In this document: positions 10,801 to 20,330 of the stretch, one piece after another | Numbering within the stretch: the first letter of the stretch is position 1 | Layout: the number at the start of each line of letters is the position of its first letter | Assembly: GCA_025991245.1 (NCBI GenBank) | Contig: BQMJ01000018.1 | Coordinates: 124,001 to 188,000 of the forward strand | Reading direction: 5' to 3' | DNA length: 64,000 nucleotides | Source of the DNA: Galdieria partita | Taxonomy: Eukaryota; Rhodophyta; Bangiophyceae; Galdieriales; Galdieriaceae | The notes under the pieces: generated by a model | The model's input: the letters and a program-made list of their open reading frames with translations, nothing else | What the model was told of the DNA's origin: nothing | Databases searched by the model: none | Made by a program: the position numbers and the translations under genes

Positions 10801-11512
10801 CAGAAATTGGCAATTCTTTGCAAGCTATGTTGGATTACCAACAAGATGATATGGAACAAGTGTTTATGACTACCTTTGCTATACAATACGAATTCTTTGG
10901 TGAGCTGCGTACTTGGGAGTTGGTTCCTGGTGGTTTTCAAACTTATGTCAATCAGTCCAATAAGGAAGACTTTATTCGTCGTTACATTGAATATTTGACA
11001 GATGTTTCTATTCATTCACAGTTTGATGCCTTTTCTAAAGGATTCTTTTGGATGTTGAGTGGTCCTGCTCTTAAGGTTGGAGATTTTTTCGTTCATTTGA
11101 GAATTTCTAAACTATTATCATCGTTTAGATATTTCGACCTGATGAATTAGAAGTATTGGTTTGTGGACAGAGACATCTGGATTTTGACGCTTTAAAACAA
11201 GTTACCGTTTATGAAGGTGGTTTTAATGCCGAGAGTCAAGTTGTGAAGTGGTTTTGGGATATTGTGAATGAAATGACTTTGGAAGAAAAGTTACATTTGT
11301 TATCCTTTGTGACGGGTTCCGATCGAGCACCCGTTGGAGGTTTAGGACAATTACGTTTTGTGGTTCAACGTGCGGGTCCCGATACTGAAAGACTTCCAAC
11401 GGCACATACTTGTTTCAACGTATTGTTATTGCCTGAATATAATAGCAAAGAGAAAACACGTGATAGACTGTTGACAGCTATTCAGAATGCTCAAGGATTT
11501 GGACTACAATAA
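7853..11512 (+). CDS. RCC1-repeat HECT E3 ubiquitin ligase (HERC-like)
   Basis: Large E3 ligase: five exons (7853-7938, 7985-8151, 8203-10448, 10503-11075, 11129-11512) give 1,151 residues. Residues about 20-400 carry RCC1 beta-propeller repeats (VGWGRNDSGQLG, VTWGGGAYGQLGRG, YSCGLGRHGQTG, FAFGSNKYGQLG, VWGSNEQGQLG). A polar linker and helical region follow. The HECT domain fills the C-terminal 390 residues: FLGEEGVDEGGLQKEFF, FKLVGIIIGMALYNG, WELVPGG, and the catalytic Cys in AHTCFN (Cys1119). HERC proteins use the RCC1 part for partner binding or membrane/GTPase interaction; the substrate here is unknown. The fourth intron starts GTTGGA, a weak donor, but the frame and family match require it. 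Only 23 bp separate its stop from the next ATG. Confidence 0.93.
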
Positions 11513-11535
11513 AAGCAGTTGCTCTGTGCCTAATT

Positions 11536-13072
11536 ATGGAAGCTTTACGCACAGTCAACCAAGTTCAAGTACAAAACAAGTTACTTTTTCTGGTTGGGCA
11601 AGTCCTATCGTTAGTTTCTAACAAATAATCCTACTGATCATTTGTATCTAGTTGCTGTTCTTGATTTGCTCCTTTTCTGTGGGTTCTCACTTTGGAAAAC
11701 ATTCTTTGAGTGGTTTGATTACCCCCATTTTAAGCTCACTAGGCATCAGCACTCAACAATATGGTTGGATGTATTCCGTACAAGATTTCCCTGGAATATT
11801 TCTGCCTCTATTAAGTGGCTATCTTTCCTTGTTCTTGGAACCGGCAATTGGAGTATTTCTTTTTGCCACTTTGGTATTTATAGGTCAGACGTTGTGTGTC
11901 ACAGGAATTGTTTCCAAGTCATTCATTCTTATCTTGACAGGAAAGGCGCTCTTTGGTGTAGGAGATGGGGTGCTGACTGTTATGCAGAGTATCATCATTG
12001 CGAAACACTTTAAGAGTACCTTTTGGGATGAAGAACAAAGAGTACCTATTGGTTTGGGAACAGCTTATGGTACTATGATTGCAATCAGCAGAATAACTAC
12101 GTTGTCTTCGGTTTCAGTTCCTCCTTTTATAGCTCAACGCGAGAGTTGGGGTGGTTATTCTGTGGCTTTATGGTTATCTGTTTGTATATCTGGTTTTAGT
12201 GTGTTGTGTTCTTTTGTTTATATGATGATGGAACGACGACATCATTTCATATCACACTCCGAGAGTATAATTGCGTGTTCATTCCGCAAAACTGCCTTTT
12301 CTCAAGCTGTTGTATATATTATATTGATATGGATGTTTGTATCGAGTTGTTTGTTTGGATTTCTTCATTTCTCTTCCGATATATTTGTTTCAGAGTTTGA
12401 TGTGTCCATCAGAGTTGCTGCGTTGTTGAATGCGATCATTACATTATGTGCCTGTATCTTTTCACCTCTGCTTGGTCAATTGCAGGATCGTTTAGAACGT
12501 CCTCAACTGTTATTGTTTTTCAGTTGTCTACTTTTATGGCTTGCGATGACCCTGCTTTGGTGGTTGTTGTATTCTCAAGTGTTTCAAGGTTTACCCATCT
12601 TTTGGGTTTTATTGTTTCCTTGTTTATGTTTAAGTATTGCATTTGCAGTAGGACCTGTTTTACTGTTATCTTGTTTGGTATCCTTTACGAAATCACAGGT
12701 ATAGTATTCATTTTCTTTCATATGCACATTTTGGATATGTGAACAAGGATCGTGGTTGGGTACTTGGTGTATACAAAGCCATGGAAAATGTAGGATTGTT
12801 ATTCACTCAGCCTTGGGTAAGCAACTGATACATATTTTTTGTGGAAAGACTCAATTGTGTGACGAGTTGGGTTATGTCCGAGATAGAAATGGCAGTTATG
12901 TATCTTCACTGTTTATTTTTGTTGGATATTCTTCGATGAGTGTGGTGTTGTCTTGTCAGTTGTTGAATACTTCACAGGGATTCGAGCAAACATGTTGTAT
13001 AGAGGATATTCATTGAAAGAAGAAAGGATAAAGCCAGCGCATCCCAGAAGAAAATGGTGCAAAGGAATTTGA
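11536..13072 (+). CDS. MFS transporter
   Basis: Major facilitator carrier with about 12 hydrophobic helices; substrate unknown. The central exon 11652-12698 (349 codons) holds most of the helices and MFS-like motifs (GWMYSVQDFPGIFLPLLSG, GKALFGVGDG, PLLGQLQDRLERPQ). Further exons 12748-12816 (DRGWVLGVYKAMENVG), 12867-12958 (GYVRDRNGSYVSS) and 13003-13072 keep one frame and end in a basic tail. Exon 1 (11536-11601) needs a GTCCTA donor and the last intron a GTTGTT donor, both weak, so the two ends are less certain; without the last intron the frame stops at 13016. With all exons the protein is about 447 residues. It lies head-to-tail behind the HECT ligase and ahead of the WNK-like gene. Confidence 0.8.
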
Positions 13073-13132
13073 AAAATGGCGCAATGATCCTTTGGCCACT
13101 TATGCGGTTGTAAGAATAAAGCAACTATTCAT

Positions 13133-15488
13133 ATGGCAAACTATAGCATAGAATGGGATCCCAAAGGAAGGTTTGGTAGGGTATGTGTTGTATCCTGTTG
13201 ACTATTCTGAACTACGTGCTGACCCTTTGGGCTAGTCTAACCAACGGGTTCAAAACATTGCGCAGGGTACCGTGTATGAAGCGTTAGACTACCAAACGAA
13301 CCAACTGGTTTGGTGGTACAAGTTCAAAATAGGGCAAGACGTCTTGAACACTCTGCAAAAAGTTATCCAACGTTTTCTACAAGTGGAACACTCCTCTTTA
13401 CTTCCCGTTTATGCCATATGGGAGTCCTCCTCTGAACAACTCAGTACGGGCACAGTATCTGTCGACTTTATCACACAAACGACAAGCAAAATAACTTTGA
13501 GAGAATACCTAACTGCATTGAGACCACTCAAACTGGACGACTTGTTGCTTTGGTCTTTTCAAATAGCCAGTGCTCTCAACTGGTTGCATTCGCAAGATGA
13601 AACTATCGTACACGGAAATGTGAGACCGGAAAATATTTTCTTCTCCATCGATATGAAAAAAGTCATGTTGGGTGACTTACTTTCTTCATGGCTTTTAAGA
13701 GAGATCACTGGGCCAGTGGCTAAGCAAACCCATTGCAGCATCTCCGCTGAACAGTTTTTTATGGTTTCTGAAGAAAGAGGACAAGTGTGGGATGAAAAGG
13801 ATGATATCTTTTCCTTTGGGCTGTGTCTATTCGAAATGGCATCTTCTGTAGAGTCAAAGCAGGTTGCACAAGTGCAAAACCTAGAACAACGTCATTACCT
13901 GAAAGACTTGGATGCAAGTGATTTCATAAAGGACCGTCTAAAAAGACTCATCAAAAGTTGTTTGGGACCCAAGGAAATGAGACCTACAGCTACTGAAATT
14001 GTGAATGATTCCTTATTTTATGATCAGATACAGGATAGCAAAGCAACTCGTTGCTCGAATGATGTCACAACTTGCTCAGCATTGGAAAAAAGCGTCACGG
14101 ATGTGTCTCCAGTGGCGTTTTCAAAGCTTCAAGCAGATGATTTGGTTCATAGTCAGCATTTCACAGAAGTTGGTGGTGCTCGCAGTTTTGCTATTCAGCG
14201 AGATTCACCTTCTGGAATTCCAAGGCATTTGGTGGTGCAGAATCAAACAAAAGAACCAACTAGAGTGGTTGGTGATGCTCAGGTAGAAGTATTAGAGTCA
14301 CCAGAATCGAAATACAACAATTGTATTCGACTGAGTATTCAGATTCCGATTGAAGGTTCCTTTAAACGAATAGAGTTTAATTTTGATCCGCTACAAGATT
14401 CTCCAGAATCCTTGGCGGAAGAGATGGTTATAGAGCTCAACCTTCATGCATTACAATTTGATATCATTAAGCAGGATATTGAGAAACATTTACAGAGAAT
14501 TTTAGGCAGGTTCCCTACTGCCAATACTATAGGTAGCAGTTTAGATGGATGTCCAATGCAGCAGGAATCGAATCATCTAGAAAGACATTGTGAGACAATT
14601 TCAGTGGATACAAAACCAGAAGAGGAGGAGAAAGAGAAGAAAAAGAGCACACTTAATCTAGTTAGAGATGCTTCTGTATTGACTGATAGTGTTTCGGGAC
14701 AAATCCTTGTAGAGTCCAGAAACACATTCGATATATGCAAAGACACGCTTGGTTCAACCCACATGGATTTGCACCTGTTTTGGGATTGTATTCACGCAGG
14801 AGACAAACAACAAGTCGATTATTATTTACAGAAGAATCCTACATTTGTCCATTTGAAGGACGAGAATCAAAGAACTCCTCTTCATATAGCAGCTGCTGAA
14901 GGATATATGGAACTCGTGAAATTACTTGTTTCTTATGGAGCACCGTTAGATGTTGCAGATAGATGGGGTCTGACTCCTATCTTAGAAGCGGTTGCCTCAA
15001 ATCATCAACCAATCGTTCATTTCTTGAGAAATCAAGTTCAACCCAGCACTCAGCTGAACCACAAGATACCTTCATTTTATATCATTCCCAGTTATTATCC
15101 CATCTTTGATTCCGAATGCCATCTCACCGCACAGGAGTTGGTATCCATCATGTATGGTCAAGATTCCGTTTTGGATACTCATGATGAGTCCGTCCATTCC
15201 TCTGTACATACTTGTCTACCTCATGCATCATCTTCACCTGTACTTACAGAGTCATTGGAGAACAAAAAGCAAACTGATACCAGTGTAGGTCCAAAATTTT
15301 CAAAACGAGCTGAAGATGATATAGGCAATGCGTCAGAACTTCATTATGCTGAATTGAAAAGAATTGAAGAAGAATACAAACAAAAAAGGGAACAACTACA
15401 TCGTCGTTTTACAGAAGCCCAGTCGGAAGTAAGAAGCAAATTGAGAGAGTCATCGGCGCCACCGAGTAGTTCACTTGTATTACTATGA
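13133..15488 (+). CDS. WNK-like pseudokinase with PF2-like domain, ankyrin repeats and coiled coil
   Basis: Two exons (13133-13180, 13236-15488) give 766 residues. The start MANYSIEWDPKGRFGR matches the segment that precedes the WNK kinase domain; after the intron SNQRVQNIAQGTVYEALD and QLVWWYKFK align with WNK strands 1-3. The kinase fold continues through FQIASALNWLH, HGNVRPENIFF (residues 142-152), MLGDLLSSW and DDIFSFGLCLFEMAS. The catalytic HRD is HGN, so the proton-acceptor Asp is Asn144, the glycine loop is degraded and no APE is seen; Asp163 of the DLG remains. A PF2-like autoinhibitory domain follows (residues about 380-440, FNFDPLQDSPESLAEEMV), then ankyrin repeats (about 530-620, TPLHIAAAEGYMELVKLL) and a C-terminal coiled coil. 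This suggests a scaffold rather than an active kinase; WNK/NRBP ancestry is inferred. Confidence 0.85.
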
Positions 15489-15620
15489 AAGATTGGACAC
15501 ATGTACATTTTCTATAGGATACGCGTCGCCCGATTCTTTTTTTGTTGAGAGGGTAGACAAATATATAAAGCTTTCAACTTCCCATGGGGGATGGTGATCT
15601 TTGTTGGCATTTGTTGTGTC

Positions 15621-16254
15621 ATGTGGTTTCGGATGATGACAAGTTGTTTACAATCATCCTTGTTGACCAAGCGAATGTTTACAGAAAACTTCAAGTTGGT
15701 TCGTCGATTTTCATCGTCTGTGACACAACAAACCACCACAACCTCCAACCCCACCAAAGTCACCAGCGACACTGATGACACAGCTGTAGTTCATCCCAAA
15801 GTACAACAGCTGGTAGACGAAATCATCCAATTGAATATGATCCAAGTGAAGCAGTTGACAGAACAACTCAAGGTGATGCCACTCGCTCTTTTTTGACGGC
15901 ATCCGCTCACCAACTGTATGATAGGAACGTTTAGGTGTCAACGACATGCCCATGATGCCCACTCCTATGATGTCGATGCCTGGAGCGGCACCGGGAGTTG
16001 CGGCGGAGACAAAGGAAGAAGCGCCGAAAAAGGAAGAGAAAACAGAGTTTGCGTTGAAACTGGAAGCTTTTGAAGCCGCCAAAAAGATACAGATCATCAA
16101 AGAAGTGAGAGCTTTGGCTGGTCTTGGTTTGAAAGAAGCCAAAGAGTTGGTTGAAGGGGTGCCCAAAGTTATCAAAACAGGTGTATCCAAGGAAGAAGGA
16201 GAAAAGATGCGTGAAAAGCTGAAAGACTTGGGTGCAACTGTAGTTTTAGAATAG
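15621..16254 (+). CDS. mitochondrial ribosomal protein bL12
   Basis: L7/L12 stalk protein of the organelle ribosome, which recruits translation factors. Two exons (15621-15872, 15925-16254) give 193 residues from this ATG. The N-terminal part [16 protein letters not shown] is a typical mitochondrial presequence; the dimerisation region reads [28 protein letters not shown], a Pro/Met/Ala hinge follows, and the C-terminal domain has [40 protein letters not shown] and [11 protein letters not shown]. In-frame ATGs also exist at 15591, 15633 and 15636. A TATA-like ATATATAAAG at about 15560 favours one of the later starts. It ends 84 bp from the convergent QCR8-like gene, another mitochondrial protein. 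Confidence 0.9.
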
Positions 16255-16338
16255 GCAATATTTCCTGTTAAAAAAGCTCTTTAAAACCATATCACATCCA
16301 CACAACTTGATCCAACACAGCGTCAGTTTCCTACACAA

Positions 16339-16572
16339 CTACCATCTTGCACTCTTGATCTTTTGATCGTAAACATAGTAGCCACCAAAATAACAGCCAC
16401 AAAACAACAGTATACCGGGTAACATAGCAGGTAGATTATCCGATACCTTTCTCCGAGCCTTCGTCATCAAGAGTTTCACATCCGTCAGGTCGCTAAAAAG
16501 TTTCTGCTCGTTGGGTGAAACAAAATATTCAATAACACCCTTTATTTTGTAAGGAGGTGCCTTGGGTGGCAT
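16339..16572 (-). CDS. QCR8: cytochrome bc1 complex subunit 8-like protein
   Basis: Single-exon 77-residue protein, the normal size for the ubiquinol-binding subunit 8 of mitochondrial complex III. It starts MPPKAPPYKIKGVIEYFVSP, like other QCR8 proteins that open with a short basic stretch and a YxLSP-type motif. The middle has KVSDNLPAMLPG in place of the family KVSENW pattern, then one transmembrane helix (GILLFCGCYFGGYYVY) and a basic end. The call rests on size, order of elements and these short matches; it could be another small inner-membrane protein. Confidence 0.6.
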   Translation of the reverse strand: MPPKAPPYKIKGVIEYFVSPNEQKLFSDLTDVKLLMTKARRKVSDNLPAMLPGILLFCGCYFGGYYVYDQKIKSARW

Positions 16573-17920
16573 GGTAACAACAACCAAACGCACTGGTTAT
16601 AATCCAAGGTTCTATCCAATCAATTGGGCCAACCTGCACTATTCCATAAAGAAAATCATTGCCGTATTGTCTCAGTACCATACTACTCAAAAATGTAGCC
16701 CCATGCCTTTATAACCAACTTGGTTTCAAACCATACTATAAAACCAAGCAGCTATGCATTCACGTACAGCTTTTCAAAATCAAATTGTAAATTATAGGCA
16801 ATGGTTTCACAATAAAAAAGTGATTTCAAAAAATCAGTTTGTTCACATGCCGGATAAGGAACCTTTCCTTTACGACAAGATATCACAAAAACTATGTGAT
16901 GAGATTAAGTTGCAACCAACTTCAATTTAACCTACTAAGGTTACATCCATCACAGAGGATAGAAGATGAAAATTCTCAGTAGAGAATGTACAAAGTAAAG
17001 TCACAATAGAGTAACAACTTCATTGGTCCGGAACAATCTCTAACTATGAAATGAATTCATATAATAATCTTCATTCGTTGCAACACACAAATAATATCAC
17101 TGATCATGAAATGCTACGCTAACAACTTGATGGCAATCACTCTATCAGCATAGAGAAAAGATGACCATTGGCTTTTATAGCTCGTATTTTTATGTTATCA
17201 ATGTTTACAGAAGCAAACAGTAATTCTTTTTGAAGTCCATTGAAATTGATAAAAAATTTCCGATTCCACAGTCCCTGCTGTGAATCATTAATTTCAATTT
17301 GAAATATTAAACTGCAGCCACTTCGAAAAATCATTTATAAAAGCATTGTCAAAGAAAACTTTAGCCTGAAATTAAAAAATAAACCTGTACTCAATTTAAT
17401 ATTTAATTAATTTGTGGTTTTTTGATTAAACCAAGATTTATCCAAATTACAATCACGCTGATTTTCTAAAATTCTTGAGTTTTTTGAAAGGGACCTGCTC
17501 TAAGTGCGTAGCTTGCCCTTTGAACGTTGACGACATCTGTTGCTTAGCTAAACAAAAAGGGATAGCTAACTGAAGACAATTTCAATTTGCATTACTAGAA
17601 ATTAAAATTGTGTTGTGAGTTGCCGTCCTTTTTCACATTACCCTACACATTTAATTGCAAATAAAGTTTAGTTTGAAGTTACTGGTGGACCAATGATCGT
17701 TCAATCGTGGAAAGAAATCTGAAATTTCTCTTTGAAAAAATGAATAATTTTATTGCTATTCCTCAACCAAACATTCTTTCTAGTTCTACAGAATGCTATC
17801 AGATTTTTTAGTCTCGTCTGTTAGAAGTACGTTTAGCTAGAGCTCGGATCAGCTACTTGTGGATTACTTCTAAATGCTCCCTATTAAGTTGCATTGAGGG
17901 GCAGAAAATTAGACACGATT
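16573..17920. other. AT-rich intergenic stretch, no gene seen
   Basis: About 1.3 kb without a convincing coding region. Short frames (one of 65 codons on minus at 17137-17334) lack an ATG-led, family-like or spliced structure. I found no tRNA-like arms, no ribosomal RNA and no clear repeats. It is far longer than the gaps elsewhere in the window, so an undetected non-coding RNA gene remains possible. Confidence 0.5.
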
Positions 17921-18191
17921 ATGTCTGGGTAAGTAGTGTTTATGAGGGTTTTCAACTTGCCGTTGTTAAAGTACATTTTCTTAAAGCAACGAGCAAGATT
18001 TTAAACAGAAACTCGAAAAGCAAATTTTAGCAGGGCGAAGCAATGTTCCAAAAACGTCCGACTCTGCTCCAGAGGAGTCGGTAGTGAACGAACCCAGACG
18101 CATCACAAAGCCTCAAACGGAAGCACAGAGGAAGTTGGCAGCTCTCTTAAAGAGTAGTGTCCCTTCCAAAGACAGTCTTTCTGATAATTGA
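17921..18191 (+). CDS. hypothetical small charged protein
   Basis: I do not recognise this protein. A tiny first exon of 8 nt (ATG TCT GG) is followed by a consensus donor GTAAGT and a 58-bp intron; exon 2 (17987-18191) continues in frame to a stop, giving 70 residues. The protein is hydrophilic: a helical start (NEQDFKQKLEKQILAGRSN), a Ser/Glu/Pro stretch, then RKLAALLKSS. No signal peptide or membrane segment is present. The good splice signals and the absence of stops support a real gene, but an equally sized chance frame cannot be excluded. Its end is 57 bp from the convergent uS7 gene. Confidence 0.55.
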
Positions 18192-18248
18192 ATAAACAAT
18201 GAGTTTCTAGTTGGGACAAAGCTGGATGTTTATTAAGCAAACAAGTGT

Positions 18249-18875
18249 TTAGCGATTTGCCTTTGCCACACGTTCTACTTCATCTTTCTTCTTTATGGCA
18301 TAAGAGTTGGACGATCCCTTTGAAGCATTGATTATTTCATCTGCAAGACATTCCGAGATTGTTTTCATAGATCGGAACGAAGCTTCCCTGGCACCTGTGG
18401 TTATCAAGTACAAGGCTACGTTCACTCTCCGCAAAGGTGAGACATCAACTGCCTGCCTACGAACAGTACCGGCAGAACCGATCCTCGTAGAGTCTTCTCG
18501 TGGACCAGCGTTCATCACAGCTTGTACAAAAACCTTGACAAAAGTTGAAACCAACAAAATACCTCTCAAAGACTGCTACTGTACCTGGACGGGATTGGCA
18601 TCTGTTAACAGATGAATGATTTCAAAAGCCTGCTTAACGATCCTTACAGCCATCAATTTTTTTCCGTTGTTTCTTCCGTGCATCATGAGGGAGTTAACGA
18701 GACGTTCAACGATTGGGCACTGTGCCTTGCGAAAACGCTTCACCGCATATCTTCCGGCAGTATGAGGTAAGTAAACTGCATACTTTTGCTTCACTGCAAT
18801 ATAGTCGTGAAGTGACATGTCATTCACTTCAACGTCTTCAAAGGACCATCGGTTAAATAACTTAACTTCTGTCAT
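18249..18875 (-). CDS. RPS5: cytosolic 40S ribosomal protein uS7
   Basis: Head component of the small ribosomal subunit, binding the 3' major domain of 18S rRNA. Two exons (18585-18875, 18249-18533) give 191 residues. Nearly the whole protein is diagnostic: [55 protein letters not shown], then after the intron [26 protein letters not shown] and the ending [20 protein letters not shown]. The ATG at 18875 is the only in-frame ATG before the conserved region. Phase-0 intron of 51 bp (18534-18584). It is transcribed divergently from eL28. Confidence 0.96.
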
Positions 18876-19300
18876 CTGAACTCCGCAACCAGAAAGCGAT
18901 CGCTGACGTCTCCAATTCGGCGACGTCGATCCTAAGTAAATCAATCGCAAGGGGCTGGCTGGGAAAGATAATCACTTCAACTGCGTTATTAGAGCTAGGA
19001 AGAATTTGTCAAGTTGCATTCCATTATTTCGAATAAAGCTTTAAGAAAACAAAGAAAGATATGCTTTCATTGGAATATAGTAAAGATACTGTCTTCTTAA
19101 AATTATGAATCGTTTCTTTCATGTAACAAAGAAACTACGCTGACTCAACTGCAATGGGTATAGAACCATTCGAATTGGCTATCTACTGTAGGGTATAGTA
19201 TTTTGATGAAGATGGAGCTGACATTCCCCATCCAATTGAAGAATTGGGAATTTTCCTCCGTGGGCGTCGCGTTCTCCTGTTGAAGAATAAAAACATAGTC
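18876..19300. promoter_or_regulatory. divergent promoter region of two ribosomal protein genes
   Basis: This 425-bp gap separates the start codons of uS7 (minus) and eL28 (plus) and holds no convincing frame. It must contain the promoters and 5' UTRs of both genes, so a shared bidirectional control region is likely. I cannot point to a proven element; the region has AT-rich tracts and no obvious strong TATA box close to either start. A non-coding first exon of either gene could also lie here. Confidence 0.5.
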
Positions 19301-19726
19301 ATGTCAGAGTTGATGTGGCATCTTGTAAAAGGTCACAACGCTTTTCAGATAAGGAGGAAAGGGGTTACACTCTCTACGGAGAAAGGAAATTTGAAGGGTA
19401 CTAACTCTTTTAAGTATTCTGGTCTTGCACGTTCGAAAGCAGTAGACATTCGACCAGCTACCGAAACATTCGGTATTTCTTACTCAAAGAAACGAACTAA
19501 GAAGAATGCCGTTGGAAAACCGTCGAAGCTGTTTCATACTGAAACTTTGAAAAAAGGTTTTTCTGGCTGCGCAAGAGTAATTTCAAAGGAGCTCTCGACA
19601 TACCGCCCAGACCTCAAAAAGATCGCAGTAGCAAGGATATCCAAAATTATGGCTGTTCAGAAAATGAAGAGACTAGGAAAGAAGAGAAAGATCAATACAG
19701 GACGACGTTCACGTTCCAAAAGGTAA
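19301..19726 (+). CDS. RPL28: cytosolic 60S ribosomal protein eL28
   Basis: Eukaryote-specific large-subunit protein. The ATG at 19301 starts MSELMWHLVKGHNAFQIRRK, the expected N-terminal pattern (M-S-x-x-x-W-x-V-x-x-x-N-x-F). LKGTNSFKYSGL, the KAVDIRP segment, YRPDLKKIAVARISKI and a strongly basic tail (KKRKINTGRRSRSKR) match the family. Length is 141 residues from one exon. In-frame sequence continues upstream of the ATG without a clear purpose, so a spliced 5' UTR or an extra exon is possible. Paired divergently with uS7. Confidence 0.9.
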   Translation: MSELMWHLVKGHNAFQIRRKGVTLSTEKGNLKGTNSFKYSGLARSKAVDIRPATETFGISYSKKRTKKNAVGKPSKLFHTETLKKGFSGCARVISKELSTYRPDLKKIAVARISKIMAVQKMKRLGKKRKINTGRRSRSKR

Positions 19727-20330
19727 AGGAGATAATCCCTTACGACTTGGTCAGAGGACATCAAGAGTAACTTTTGAAAGTAAAGTACTATTTGGTTCCC
19801 AACTTTTCTTTGTCAAATTTTTAAGTTGCTGTTGCAGCATAACTTTAGCATTTTATCCCAAACTTGTGTTTTTTGACTCCAATTTTATTTATCAAAAGGC
19901 GCCAAAGTGTCCAAAGCCTACTTTTGTGACAATTGAAGTTTTCATTCTTTCTTGTCAGAGTTGAGAATGATTCTTAAGGTTTTTAGTTGTAAAGGTAAAT
20001 AAGTCCAAGTAGTCACAATATAAGGTAATATGGGAAAGAACTTTACTAGTAAAAGAACTATTCAAAGCAAATGTTCCTTCTACACAATGAAATCTTCGTC
20101 ATACCGGCAGCTTCAGTTTCTGCACAGAATATAAAGAACTGCAGACCTCTCTAAAAAAAAGAAAGGAACCTTAACTAACGCTGTACTAACTCACTCATCT
20201 GGTAACTGAGCGACTTTGTAGAAACGAGGACGACACCGTTAATGTTGCCGTTATTACTGGAGACGCCTATACCTTGGTTTGCTGAAGCCAGTCCTTTTCG
20301 TTGTTCCAACAGAACTGATTGTCGAAGATT
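19727..20330. other. intergenic stretch, no gene seen
   Basis: About 600 bp between the eL28 stop and the stop of the convergent repeat-protein gene. I see no coding frame of its own and no RNA-like structure; it holds two 3' UTRs. A plus-strand open frame that begins at 20279 is the antisense of the 48-bp repeat array. Confidence 0.5.

Noticed and set aside
13040-13232. A second frame that looks coding (EENGAKEFEKW, then GIPKEGLVGYVLYP)
   Set aside because: It has no start codon and no workable upstream donor; the same DNA gives the MFS stop, the WNK-like ATG and its 55-bp intron, which fit family patterns.
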